From assembly GCA_964481075.1 (NCBI GenBank), contig CAYZSD010000048.1:1-21751 (forward strand): a stretch of DNA of 21,751 nt, given 5' to 3'. Origin of the DNA: MWFE01 sp964481075 (GTDB taxonomy: Bacteria; Bacteroidota; Bacteroidia; Bacteroidales; Tenuifilaceae). A program made the position numbers and the translations under genes. How positions within the stretch are numbered: the first letter of the stretch is position 1; each line of letters begins with the position of its first letter. The notes under the pieces are model-generated. The model saw only the letters and a list, made by a program, of their open reading frames with translations. It did no database searches and was not told where the DNA came from. Below are positions 8,369-16,733 of this stretch, in pieces.

Positions 8369-9633
8369 TTGAGCAGATTGACAAGAACATTTATAACTCC
8401 TTGGATTTTCTTCCGGAAGGATACTTTATTGTTGACCCCACTTTCAAGGTACTGTACTGGAACCAATCGCTCGAACTACTCACATCGGTAGCAAAGAGCG
8501 ATATCATCAATCAAAAACTCGATGATATCTTCCCTAACTTTAAGCAACCGGTTTACAAGAAACGAATTGAACCCATCTTTGTGGGAGGTCCCCCAGTAAT
8601 TTTTTCGGGTAAGCTTCATCGAAACCTTTTCGTGAGGGAACAAGGGCAAGAAGGTTATTTCTTTCGAATTACTATTTCATCCCTGCCATTAGTTGGTGGA
8701 AAATATAATGCCCTCTTTTCAATTGAAGATCGCTCCGAAATATATAGCCAAATAGAAGAATTGGTGAGTATTAAGGAGAAGGTTCTTAAGGAAATACAGG
8801 AGAAAGAAAGAATTCACAAGAAACTTCTCAAGCAGCATGGTGAGATTGAGGAAGCATTTCTCGCTCTTTCCGACAAGAATCTTGAGATTGAGGATCAGAG
8901 ACAACGACTTCAAGAGCTAAACGCAACGAAGGATAAGTTTTTTTCCATCCTAGCCCACGACCTGATAAACCCATTCAATGCTATGCTTGGTTTATCGCAA
9001 ATTATGATTAATCAAATCAACCAGAATAACAGCCAGGACTTAAAACTTTACGTTGAACTCCTGCACCAGTCAATAAAGCAAACCTATTCATTGCTCGAAA
9101 ACCTTCTTGAATGGTCAAGAACTCAAACAGGTAGAATTGTTAACTCTCCAAAAACGCTTGCTCTTAAACAGCTAGTTGTTGATAATGTTGAACTTAACGG
9201 GTTGAAGTTTAAGGAGAAGAGGATACAGGTTGAACTTGATATTGATAATAGCATTCTTGTTGTTGTTGACCCAAATATGCTTAACACTATTCTTAGGAAC
9301 ATGATAACCAACGCAGTGAAATTCACCCCGCAAAACGGTAAGGTAACCATTTGTGCGGAAGATTATGTGGAACAATCACTGCTTGAAAATGCAAATTCAA
9401 AATTTGTTAAGCTATCCATTATCGACAACGGAATTGGCATTAGTGAGGAGAACCAGAGGAAGCTTTTTCGAATTGAGGAGAATTTCACCTCGTATGGGAC
9501 AAATAACGAGAAGGGTACAGGGCTAGGACTGATTCTTTGTAAGGAATTCATAGAAATGAACGGCGGCAGAATTTGGCTTGAGAGTCAGGAAGGAAAGGGC
9601 ACTACGTTCTTTTTTACGTTGCCAAAAGCTTAA
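8365..9633 (+). CDS. Soluble PAS-domain sensor histidine kinase
   Basis: This 422-aa kinase has no predicted transmembrane segment, so it probably senses a cytoplasmic signal or is recruited by a partner. A PAS domain covers ~12-125 ('GYFIVDPTFKVLYWNQS' start). A charged coiled coil follows (~125-190). The HisKA dimerisation helix carries the phospho-acceptor His198 in 'FFSILAHDLINPF'. The HATPase domain has the N box ('RNMITNAVKF', Asn316), the G1 box 'DNGIGIS' (354-360) and the G2 box 'GTGLGL' (384-389), all intact. The start ATG overlaps the cheC stop by 4 bp, indicating translational coupling. It is the obvious phosphodonor for the CheY-like receiver two genes upstream, though the pairing is inferred from position. 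A further 41 bp separates it from the TPR-phosphatase gene. Confidence 0.93.
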   Translation: MIEQIDKNIYNSLDFLPEGYFIVDPTFKVLYWNQSLELLTSVAKSDIINQKLDDIFPNFKQPVYKKRIEPIFVGGPPVIFSGKLHRNLFVREQGQEGYFFRITISSLPLVGGKYNALFSIEDRSEIYSQIEELVSIKEKVLKEIQEKERIHKKLLKQHGEIEEAFLALSDKNLEIEDQRQRLQELNATKDKFFSILAHDLINPFNAMLGLSQIMINQINQNNSQDLKLYVELLHQSIKQTYSLLENLLEWSRTQTGRIVNSPKTLALKQLVVDNVELNGLKFKEKRIQVELDIDNSILVVVDPNMLNTILRNMITNAVKFTPQNGKVTICAEDYVEQSLLENANSKFVKLSIIDNGIGISEENQRKLFRIEENFTSYGTNNEKGTGLGLILCKEFIEMNGGRIWLESQEGKGTTFFFTLPKA

Positions 9634-9674
9634 AATTAAAGTATTTAAATAATAGATAATTCTTTCTTTGCCTT

Positions 9675-11870
9675 ATGAAATTCTCTTTTATATTATTATT
9701 TTTCTTTTGTTTTTCTTTTCTTTCTTCATTTACTCAAACTGGTGACACTTTCATTTCTATCTTTCAGAACAAGAGCAGCATAGAGAATGCTATTGTTGCT
9801 GTGGAAAGGATTAGTGAGCTATACACCGCTGGCGATTTTAAGGGTTTACTGGAGTATTCGGTTCAGGCAATTAATATTTGTGAGAAATCAGGCTATCTCG
9901 ATGGGATCCCTCAAGTTTTGTATTACTGCGGTATTGTTCATAGGTTGAAAGGGAACTATGTTAAGGCACTTAATAATTTCTTCATTAGTCTTGAGCACAA
10001 CGAAGCATTAGGAAACCATAAAGGGCAGGCACAGGTTCTTAATCAAATAGGATCTATCTATCGCTTACAAGGAAACTATGTAGGTGCCTTGGAGTTTTTC
10101 TTGCGTGCACTTTCAAACTATAAATCGATTAACGACACATCTGGAACTGCCGTTGCATTTAACAATATCGGAATTGTTTACTTCTACAGAAATGATTACG
10201 ATAAGGCCTTGGATTTCTACAACCAGTCGTTAGAGCTAGAAGTGCTGATGAATGATGAGTATGGGATTTCTGTTTCATACATTAACATAGGTGAGGTTTA
10301 CCAGAAACAAAGGAATTATTCGAAAGCTTTAGATTACTACTTAAAGGCTCTCTCTCTGGCAAAAAAACATGAAGATTTAGACAAAGACCGCGATGGCATT
10401 GGTGTTCTTTACAATGTTATTGGCTCTATTTACATGCACCTCGATAACCTTCCCTTGGCTCAATCGTACCTAAATCAATCATATACAATTTTTAATGACC
10501 TTAAAAACAGGCAAAGGATAGCCGAGTGCCAACTAAATATGGGAGAACTTTCCCTTAAAAAGAACAACCCCCGCGAAGCGATTGCCAACTTTAATTCAGC
10601 CCTTGAGCATTCAAAAGCAATTGGTGCTCTTGAGCTAACCTCGAATGCTAATAGGCTACTAAGCCAAATTTACGATTTGTTGAATGATGTACCAAAGGCT
10701 TACTATCATTTCAAGAATTACGTTTCATTACGCGATAGCCTTTTCAACGAAGATAACACCAAGCGAATTGTTCAAACGGAAATGATTTACGACTTCGAGA
10801 AGCGAATGCAAGAGGCAAAGCTTGAGCAGGCAAAAAAGGATGCTATTGCCAATGAGTTGGTTAGAAGGCAAAAAGCAATCAATACCTACTTTACAATCAT
10901 TTTAGTTCTTCTTTTAACTGTAGTTGTTGTATTTATCATAGCATATCGTACAAAACAGAAGGCCAACGAAATGCTTTCACAACAAAAAGACTTAATTCAG
11001 GAAAAGAACGAAGAACTTCTCCAACAACAAGAGGAAATCCTTGCACAAAGAGATGAGATTGAAACAAAGAATAGGATACTTGAGGAAACACAATGTTTGA
11101 TTGAACTTAAAAACGAAAGGATTATTAGCAGCATCGAGTACGCCCAAACTATTCAGGAAGCCATCCTACCCGATGATGAAATGCTCAGCAATTACTTCCC
11201 CATGCATTTTGTGCTGCTCATGCCAAAGGATATTGTATCGGGAGACTTTTACTGGTTTAGCCCCTTGGGCAATAAGCTTTTCGCTGCTGTAGTTGATTGT
11301 ACTGGACATGGTGTTCCTGGCGCTTTCATGTCGTTGATAGGCAATACAATCCTTAATCAAATTGTAAATGAATGGCAAACCTTCGACCCAGCCATGATCC
11401 TTGAACTTATGCACATCAACGTGAGGAAAGTCCTTAAACAGCAACGTATTACAAGCAAAGCAAACGTAAGCATGGACATTTGCCTCGTTTCTATTGACAT
11501 GGACTCCAAGAAGGGCGTTTTTGCTGGTGCAAGTCGACCGCTATACATCATACAGGACGGTAACCTTGAAAAGATTCCTGGAGATCCAAGAACAGTTGGT
11601 GGGTTTCAGGGAGAAAAGCAGAGATATTTCACCAACCACTATATCGATTTAACTAAACCAACATCGCTCTACCTTCTAACCGATGGCTATGCCGACCAAA
11701 TGGATGAGAGCAGAAAGAAGTTCGGGACTAAACGATTAGCTCATACCCTTCTGAAAATTCACGAGGAGCTTCCAAATGTTCAACGGTCAATACTCCTTTC
11801 AACCATAAATAAGCACATGGGAGAATACGATCAAATCGATGACATTTGCATAATGGGGATTCGCATTTAA
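9675..11870 (+). CDS. TPR-repeat membrane protein with cytoplasmic SpoIIE/PP2C-type Ser/Thr phosphatase
   Basis: This 731-aa signalling protein is built in layers. A signal peptide occupies ~1-20. TPR-like helical pairs run from ~40 to ~355 (repeated 'G..Y...GNY..AL.....AL' pattern, clearest at 85-230). A coiled coil follows to ~400, then one transmembrane helix (~403-425), a second coiled coil (~428-490) and a SpoIIE/PPM phosphatase domain (~495-731). The phosphatase keeps the metal-binding acidic residues: Asp524 ('SGDFYW'), Asp541 ('DCTGHGVPGAFMS'), Asp670 ('LLTDGYADQ') and the terminal Asp722/Asp723 ('QIDDICI'). The topology suggests periplasmic TPRs sensing a partner and a cytoplasmic phosphatase removing phosphate from Ser/Thr, classically on STAS-type anti-sigma antagonists; no such target is encoded here. 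It follows the kinase by 41 bp and may share its transcript, although TTTCTTTG just upstream could be a weak internal promoter. Confidence 0.92.
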   Translation: MKFSFILLFFFCFSFLSSFTQTGDTFISIFQNKSSIENAIVAVERISELYTAGDFKGLLEYSVQAINICEKSGYLDGIPQVLYYCGIVHRLKGNYVKALNNFFISLEHNEALGNHKGQAQVLNQIGSIYRLQGNYVGALEFFLRALSNYKSINDTSGTAVAFNNIGIVYFYRNDYDKALDFYNQSLELEVLMNDEYGISVSYINIGEVYQKQRNYSKALDYYLKALSLAKKHEDLDKDRDGIGVLYNVIGSIYMHLDNLPLAQSYLNQSYTIFNDLKNRQRIAECQLNMGELSLKKNNPREAIANFNSALEHSKAIGALELTSNANRLLSQIYDLLNDVPKAYYHFKNYVSLRDSLFNEDNTKRIVQTEMIYDFEKRMQEAKLEQAKKDAIANELVRRQKAINTYFTIILVLLLTVVVVFIIAYRTKQKANEMLSQQKDLIQEKNEELLQQQEEILAQRDEIETKNRILEETQCLIELKNERIISSIEYAQTIQEAILPDDEMLSNYFPMHFVLLMPKDIVSGDFYWFSPLGNKLFAAVVDCTGHGVPGAFMSLIGNTILNQIVNEWQTFDPAMILELMHINVRKVLKQQRITSKANVSMDICLVSIDMDSKKGVFAGASRPLYIIQDGNLEKIPGDPRTVGGFQGEKQRYFTNHYIDLTKPTSLYLLTDGYADQMDESRKKFGTKRLAHTLLKIHEELPNVQRSILLSTINKHMGEYDQIDDICIMGIRI

Positions 11871-11917
11871 AAAGTATTAAAATACATCATTTTCTGCAAG
11901 AAACGGTTCCGAAGTAG

Positions 11918-11948
11918 TTGGTGTAATTCAACTTTTTCTCTATTTTTG
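11918..11948 (+). promoter_or_regulatory. Bacteroidota-type promoter of the AbgT transporter gene
   Basis: A TTG at 11918-11920 lies 20 bp upstream of TATTTTTG (11941-11948), matching the -33/-7 arrangement TTG-N19-21-TAnnTTTG used by the Bacteroidota primary sigma factor. Transcription would begin near 11955 and give a leader of roughly 80 nt before the ATG at 12036. The leader contains the hairpin and T-tract at 11974-12013. Confidence 0.58.
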
Positions 11949-11973
11949 TGGTTTCTGAAAATCAACAAATTGT

Positions 11974-12013
11974 GCTGCCCCTAGCTATTTGGGACGGTTT
12001 TTTTTTGTTTTTT
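11974..12013 (+). terminator. Hairpin plus T-tract in the abgT leader (upstream terminator or attenuator)
   Basis: An eight-pair stem with one C-A mismatch and two G-T wobbles (5' arm 11974-11981, 3' arm 11991-11998, 9-nt loop) is followed directly by a T9 run, a G and a T6 run. This has the form of an intrinsic terminator. It sits after the likely abgT promoter and before the abgT start. It could end transcripts from the signalling cluster, attenuate abgT, or both. The stem is imperfect, so confidence is moderate. Confidence 0.45.
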
Positions 12014-12035
12014 AATTGGAAACTAAATAGTTAAC

Positions 12036-13568
12036 ATGATGAAGAAGAAAGTTTCGATTATCGATAGGTTTTTGAATCTTGTCGAGAGAGGTGGAAATGC
12101 TTTGCCTCATCCAGCTTCATTGTTTGCAATTTTTGCATTGCTTGCCCTGGCTTTTTCTGGCGTAGGACATTGGCTCGGCTGGTCTGTAACTCATCCTGCT
12201 ACTGGTGAAACGATAAGTACCGTTAATCTTCTTTCAAAAGAAGGGTTGGAACGTATCATCGACGATATGGTGCATAACTTCACAAGTTTTGCCCCGCTAG
12301 GAATAGTTATGGTTGCCATAATGGGTATTGGGATTGCCGAAGGTAGTGGCCTTATTGGAGCATTAATCCGAAAGCTTGTTTTAGCCTCTCCCCGAAGAAT
12401 TTTAACTTTCGTAATTGTTCTAGCTGGAATTCTTTCCAATACAGCTAGCGATATTGGGTATGTATTGTTAATACCCCTGGCAGGTGTCATTTTTATTGCT
12501 GTAGGTCGTCATCCAATTGTTGGTATGGCCGCAGCATTTGCAGGTGTTTCGGGTGGTTTTAGCGCAAATCTAATTCTTGGAACAATCGATCCGCTAGTGG
12601 CAGGATTATCGGAGGAGGGAGCACACATCCTCGATCCAAACTATCACGTGAACCCAACTGCCAACTACTATTTCATGGTTGTTTCCACATTTCTAATTGC
12701 GTTTTCTGGGACTTGGGTAACCGAAAAGTTTATTGCCCCAAGGTTTGGAAAATATACTGGAGATGAGGTAGGAGAGAAGATAGAACCCTTATTAGCAATT
12801 GAAAGGAAAGGAATACGGTGGAGTTTCTACACGCTCTTGCTATGGATAGCAATTATTTTATTAGGGGTTATCCCTGCAAATGGATTTCTTCGAGGGCCTG
12901 ATGGTGGTATCCTATCATCACCTCTCATCAAAGGGGTAATAGCCATGCTGTTCCTTGTTTCGGGAACAATGGGAATAGTATATGGTGCTGTTACTGGAAA
13001 ATATCGAAACGATGGAGATGTAATTAAAGGAATGTCATCAAGCCTAAAATCCATTGCCAACTATATGGTTCTTGTTTTCTTTGCTGCCCAGTTTGTTGCC
13101 TACTTCAAGTGGAGTAATCTTGGAGTGATTTTTGCCATTAGTGGTGCCGAAATGCTTATGAAGGCTAATCTGGGCGTCATCCCTTTGATGGTTATGTTCA
13201 TTATTTTAGCTGCGATAATCAACATGTTCATGGGTAGTGCCTCTGCTAAATGGGCAATAATGGCTCCAATTTTTGTTCCAATGTTCATGCTCCTTGGATA
13301 CTCACCCGAGCTGTCCCAAGCGGTTTACCGCATTGGCGATTCCATAACCAATGTCATTTCACCCATGATGAGTTTCTTTGCATTGATAATTGCTTACTTT
13401 CATAAATACGACGAAAAAGCAGGCATTGGAACAATCATATCGACAATGTTGCCATATTCAATTGTCTTTTTTATTGGGTGGACCCTGCTATTAATTCTTT
13501 GGATTGTAATCGGTCTTCCCTTGGGTCCTGGTGCAGGTTTATACTATGAGATGCCAGTTTCTCCCTAA
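12036..13568 (+). CDS. AbgT-family transporter (p-aminobenzoyl-glutamate transporter family)
   Basis: This 510-aa polytopic inner-membrane protein has many hydrophobic segments and the usual family length. The N-terminal amphipathic start 'RFLNLVERGGNALPHPASLF' is characteristic of AbgT. The two re-entrant regions are visible as 'GILSNTASDIGYVLLIPLAG' (~131-150) and 'NMFMGSASAKWAIMAPIFVP' (~396-415). By spacing against what I recall of the MtrF/YdaH structures, Ser403, Trp406, Pro424, Arg432 and Asp435 match the conserved substrate-site residues, and Asp185 in 'LGTIDPL' is a likely further one. Family members import p-aminobenzoyl-glutamate (a folate breakdown product) or export sulfonamides by ion coupling; which applies here cannot be read from sequence. 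The gene stands alone between its own promoter and a strong terminator. No abgA/abgB peptidase genes adjoin it. Confidence 0.93.
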   Translation: MMKKKVSIIDRFLNLVERGGNALPHPASLFAIFALLALAFSGVGHWLGWSVTHPATGETISTVNLLSKEGLERIIDDMVHNFTSFAPLGIVMVAIMGIGIAEGSGLIGALIRKLVLASPRRILTFVIVLAGILSNTASDIGYVLLIPLAGVIFIAVGRHPIVGMAAAFAGVSGGFSANLILGTIDPLVAGLSEEGAHILDPNYHVNPTANYYFMVVSTFLIAFSGTWVTEKFIAPRFGKYTGDEVGEKIEPLLAIERKGIRWSFYTLLLWIAIILLGVIPANGFLRGPDGGILSSPLIKGVIAMLFLVSGTMGIVYGAVTGKYRNDGDVIKGMSSSLKSIANYMVLVFFAAQFVAYFKWSNLGVIFAISGAEMLMKANLGVIPLMVMFIILAAIINMFMGSASAKWAIMAPIFVPMFMLLGYSPELSQAVYRIGDSITNVISPMMSFFALIIAYFHKYDEKAGIGTIISTMLPYSIVFFIGWTLLLILWIVIGLPLGPGAGLYYEMPVSP

Positions 13569-13587
13569 AGGATATAGATTTTTGCTG

Positions 13588-13634
13588 TACCATCCCAAAT
13601 AGTTGTTACGAAGTAACAATATGGTATTTTTTTT
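13588..13634 (+). terminator. Rho-independent terminator after the AbgT gene
   Basis: An extended hairpin has a perfect 7-bp inner stem TTGTTAC/GTAACAA (13603-13609 with 13613-13619, GAA loop) and a 6-bp outer stem TACCAT/ATGGTA (13588-13593 with 13621-13626). T8 follows at 13627-13634. It begins 20 bp after the abgT stop. The T run is immediately followed by the likely -33 element of the next gene. Confidence 0.8.
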
Positions 13635-13662
13635 GTTGTTGCTTAAAAAAGATTTACCTTGC
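13632..13662 (+). promoter_or_regulatory. Possible promoter of the metalloprotease-propeller-barrel gene
   Basis: TTTG (13632-13635) is separated by 19 bp from TACCTTGC (13655-13662), a near match to TAnnTTTG. If it is used, transcription starts near 13669, just upstream of the ATG at 13686. A TTG at 13659 that could extend the reading frame by nine codons lies inside this element, which argues against using it as the start codon. Confidence 0.35.
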
Positions 13663-13685
13663 CCCACCATACATTTGACCTTAAC

Positions 13686-16600
13686 ATGAATAAATATTGG
13701 TATAAGTTTGTACTTATTTTCCTATTAGGATTATCTGTCTTTCAGTCACTTGACCTTAACGCTCAGTATTTTGGACGTAATAAGCCAATATATAGGAAGT
13801 TCAAGTTCGATGTTTATCAGACCCCAAATTTTGAAATATACCATTACTTTAAGAACGATTCTATTGTTGATAGACTAGCCCAAGCTTCAGAGCAATGGTA
13901 TAACATGCACCAGCAAGTTTTTCGCGATTCCATCAAAGGTAGAAACCCAATAATTTTTTATGCAAACCATGCCGATTTTCAACAGACTACAGCCATTTTT
14001 GGTTCGGTTGGTGTTGGCACTGGTGGGGTAACCGAAGCTCTTAAGAACAGGGTGGTGATGCCTGTAACCGAAACATGGGCTCAAACCGATCATGTGCTTG
14101 GACACGAACTTGTCCATGCTTTTCAATTCAATGCTATCCTATCACGCGACTCCACTAACCTAAACTCCCTACGAAACCTCCCCCTTTGGATGATTGAAGG
14201 TATGGCAGAGTACCTATCTATTGGAAGTAACGACCCGCACACGGCCATGTGGATGCGTGATGCTGTTTTGAATAATGATTTTCCAACTCTTCAGCAGATG
14301 ACCCGCGATATGACCTACTTCCCTTATCGTTATGGTCATGCTTTTTGGGCTTTTGTTGGAAGAACTTTTGGCGATAGCCTTATCGTTCCAATTTTTCTTG
14401 AAACAGCCATGAGGGGGTACGATATTGCCCTTAGAAGGTATCTAGGATTCGATGAGAATGAATTCTCAAGTGTTTGGAAGAATGCTTACATTGAGCATTA
14501 CAAGATGATAATGAAGGATACTGTCGATTCTCCTTCGGGTATTCGGATAATCGACGAATCCAATGCTGGGACAATGAATATTTCGCCAGTTATTAGCCCC
14601 AATGGTCAGTATATCGTATTCTACTCTGAAAAGAACCTCCTTTCTATCGACCTCTTTTTGGCTGATGCCAAAACTGGACGTATCCTCCATAAGCTATCCT
14701 CCACCGTGCACCGAAATGAGATCGATGCTCTGAACTTTATTGAATCGGCTGGAACATGGTCGCCCGATAGCAAGTATTTTGCTTTTGTTGCTTTCAGCAA
14801 AGGAAGAAATGTACTTCTGGTTGTAGATGTAGAAAAGAGAAAAATGGACAGGGAAATTGCCATACCTGGTGTTCCATCGTTTAATTACCCCTCCTGGTCA
14901 ACCGATGGTAAGAGTATTGCTATTTCGGGACTCGTTGATGGGCAGAACAACCTTTATTTGTATAGTTTTGAAAAGGAGAAAGTTACTCAGTTAACTAACG
15001 ACCCTTGGTGTGCAGTACATCCCACTTGGTCTCCCGATGGGAAAACAATAGCTTATGTAACCGATAAACCTTCACAAGCCGATATTTTCGCAAAGCGAAT
15101 GCCTGGTTATTATATTGCAACAATTAATACAGAAAGTAAAGAGCAGGAGGTTTTCCATATCTTTCCAGGAGCATCCAACCTCAACCCAGTATTTACCAAA
15201 AACGGAAAGGATATTTTGTTTCTATCTGACCGGGATGGTTTTAGAAATCTGTACCGGTTTAATTTGGAATCGGAAAAAGTTTTTCAGGAAACCAAAATAC
15301 TAACAGGAATAAGTGGAATTACAAAGCTATCGCCTGCAATAAGCGCTGCTTTAGATACAAACCTTGTTGTGTATTCCTACTACAATAATGGAAATTACTC
15401 AATTTACAAGGCTCTGCCTAGCGATTTCTTTTCTGAGGAGGTGCTGCCCAACATGGTTGACCAAACAGCTTCAATTCTACCTCCATTAAATAGAGCTGTT
15501 TCTGGAATTATCGACAAGAATATTGCAAAACGAATGGGGCAACCGATCACACCAATCGATTCGTTCCGAACAGTGGCTTATAAGCCAAAATTTAAGCTCG
15601 ATTACATTTCAAATATTGGTATTGGGGTGTCAACTGGTCAAATGGGAACTGGAATGGCCGGTGGAGTAGAAATGCTTTTCTGCGATATTGTAGGAGCTAA
15701 TCTTTTTCATGTAGGATTGGCACTAAACGGTGAGATTTACGATTTTGGAGGGCAGGTAACATATATCAATCAGAAGAATAGGATAATTTGGGGGGCGACT
15801 GCATCGCATATTCCTTATTCATACGGAATTATGGGTGGTGGCGGTGGCTATACACCTTCAGGTGATAGGATTGATACGATTTACCTGTCGCATATCCGAA
15901 TGTTCGAATCATCTCTGGGTTTTATGGCTCAGTTCCCTTTGTCAAAAACAAGAAGGATTGAAACATCTACTTCTATGGCATGGTACAACTATCGTGTTGA
16001 TAACTATTATCATATCTACTTTAATGGCTACTATGCTGGTTCAGAGAGGAATAAGGGTAGAGCACCTGACGGGTTCAATCTTCAGCGCCTGAATTTGGCC
16101 TATGTAGTCGATAATTCTGTTTTTGGAATTGCTTCACCTATGGATGGTGCTAGAAGAAGGTTTCAAATTGATAAGATTTTTGGCGAATTTGACTACTGGG
16201 GAACACTCGTTGACCTACGAAAGTATTTCTTTGTGAAGCCTTTCAGCTTTGCAATGAAGGGTTACTACTATGGAAGGCATGGAAAAGGTTTAGACTACAT
16301 GTATCCTCTTTTTCTCGGCTACCCCTGGCTCATAAGGGGTTACGACAGATTAGCTTTTACCAATCGTTTTTCACCTGATTATAGCTATGTTGGAATAAAC
16401 CAGCTTCTTGGCGATCACATGGTCATTGTAAATGCTGAGATACGATTACCTTTTACTGGTCCTGAAAGGCTTACTGTATTCAAATCGAAGTTTCTTTACA
16501 CCGAATTAGCCCTTTTTGCCGATGCGGGTTTGGCTTGGTTCGAACGTAAAGATATTGCTTTTAATTGGCATCCCGAAACCCCGCTACAGCGAATTCCTGT

Positions 16601-16733
16601 TGTGAGCGCAGGCTTAAGCCTTCGTATCAATTTATTTGGGATGCTTGTTCTTGAGCCCTTCTATGCCATCCCATTCCAAGCTGGAGGCTTGGATGCTGCA
16701 TATATAGGACTTAACTTCACACCTGGGTGGTAG
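13686..16733 (+). CDS. Envelope protein: gluzincin-like metalloprotease domain, TolB-like propeller and Omp85-like outer-membrane barrel
   Basis: From the ATG at 13686 the product is 1015 aa with a Sec signal peptide (1-27, ending LNAQ). Three parts are visible. At ~45-275 is a peptidase MA-like domain with zinc motif 'GHELVH' (His140, Glu141, His144) and a downstream 'WMIEGMAEYLS' helix whose Glu171 fits the third gluzincin ligand. At ~290-580 a six-bladed-type propeller shows repeated PD40/TolB motifs: 'SPNGQYIVFYS', 'WSPDSKYFAFVA', 'WSTDGKSIAISG', 'WSPDGKTIAYVTD', 'FLSDRDG'. At ~635-1015 a beta-rich region resembles an Omp85/BamA barrel, with 'WLIRGYDR' (Ile883-Tyr886) recalling the Omp85 L6 'RGY/F' motif, 'IVNAEIRLPF' near the end and a C-terminal aromatic (Trp1015). 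No POTRA domains are seen. It probably sits in the outer membrane; whether the protease is active and on which side is unknown. A start at TTG 13659 is possible but less likely. Confidence 0.85.
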   Translation: MNKYWYKFVLIFLLGLSVFQSLDLNAQYFGRNKPIYRKFKFDVYQTPNFEIYHYFKNDSIVDRLAQASEQWYNMHQQVFRDSIKGRNPIIFYANHADFQQTTAIFGSVGVGTGGVTEALKNRVVMPVTETWAQTDHVLGHELVHAFQFNAILSRDSTNLNSLRNLPLWMIEGMAEYLSIGSNDPHTAMWMRDAVLNNDFPTLQQMTRDMTYFPYRYGHAFWAFVGRTFGDSLIVPIFLETAMRGYDIALRRYLGFDENEFSSVWKNAYIEHYKMIMKDTVDSPSGIRIIDESNAGTMNISPVISPNGQYIVFYSEKNLLSIDLFLADAKTGRILHKLSSTVHRNEIDALNFIESAGTWSPDSKYFAFVAFSKGRNVLLVVDVEKRKMDREIAIPGVPSFNYPSWSTDGKSIAISGLVDGQNNLYLYSFEKEKVTQLTNDPWCAVHPTWSPDGKTIAYVTDKPSQADIFAKRMPGYYIATINTESKEQEVFHIFPGASNLNPVFTKNGKDILFLSDRDGFRNLYRFNLESEKVFQETKILTGISGITKLSPAISAALDTNLVVYSYYNNGNYSIYKALPSDFFSEEVLPNMVDQTASILPPLNRAVSGIIDKNIAKRMGQPITPIDSFRTVAYKPKFKLDYISNIGIGVSTGQMGTGMAGGVEMLFCDIVGANLFHVGLALNGEIYDFGGQVTYINQKNRIIWGATASHIPYSYGIMGGGGGYTPSGDRIDTIYLSHIRMFESSLGFMAQFPLSKTRRIETSTSMAWYNYRVDNYYHIYFNGYYAGSERNKGRAPDGFNLQRLNLAYVVDNSVFGIASPMDGARRRFQIDKIFGEFDYWGTLVDLRKYFFVKPFSFAMKGYYYGRHGKGLDYMYPLFLGYPWLIRGYDRLAFTNRFSPDYSYVGINQLLGDHMVIVNAEIRLPFTGPERLTVFKSKFLYTELALFADAGLAWFERKDIAFNWHPETPLQRIPVVSAGLSLRINLFGMLVLEPFYAIPFQAGGLDAAYIGLNFTPGW

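Noticed and set aside
7361..11870. Reading the cluster as a classical chemotaxis operon
   Set aside because: There is no CheA, CheW, CheR, CheB, CheD or chemoreceptor gene; the kinase is a PAS-HisKA type, not CheA.
13659..13685. Upstream TTG start for the metalloprotease-propeller-barrel protein
   Set aside because: The TTG lies within the likely -7 promoter element and would place nine extra residues in front of a typical signal peptide starting at the ATG at 13686.
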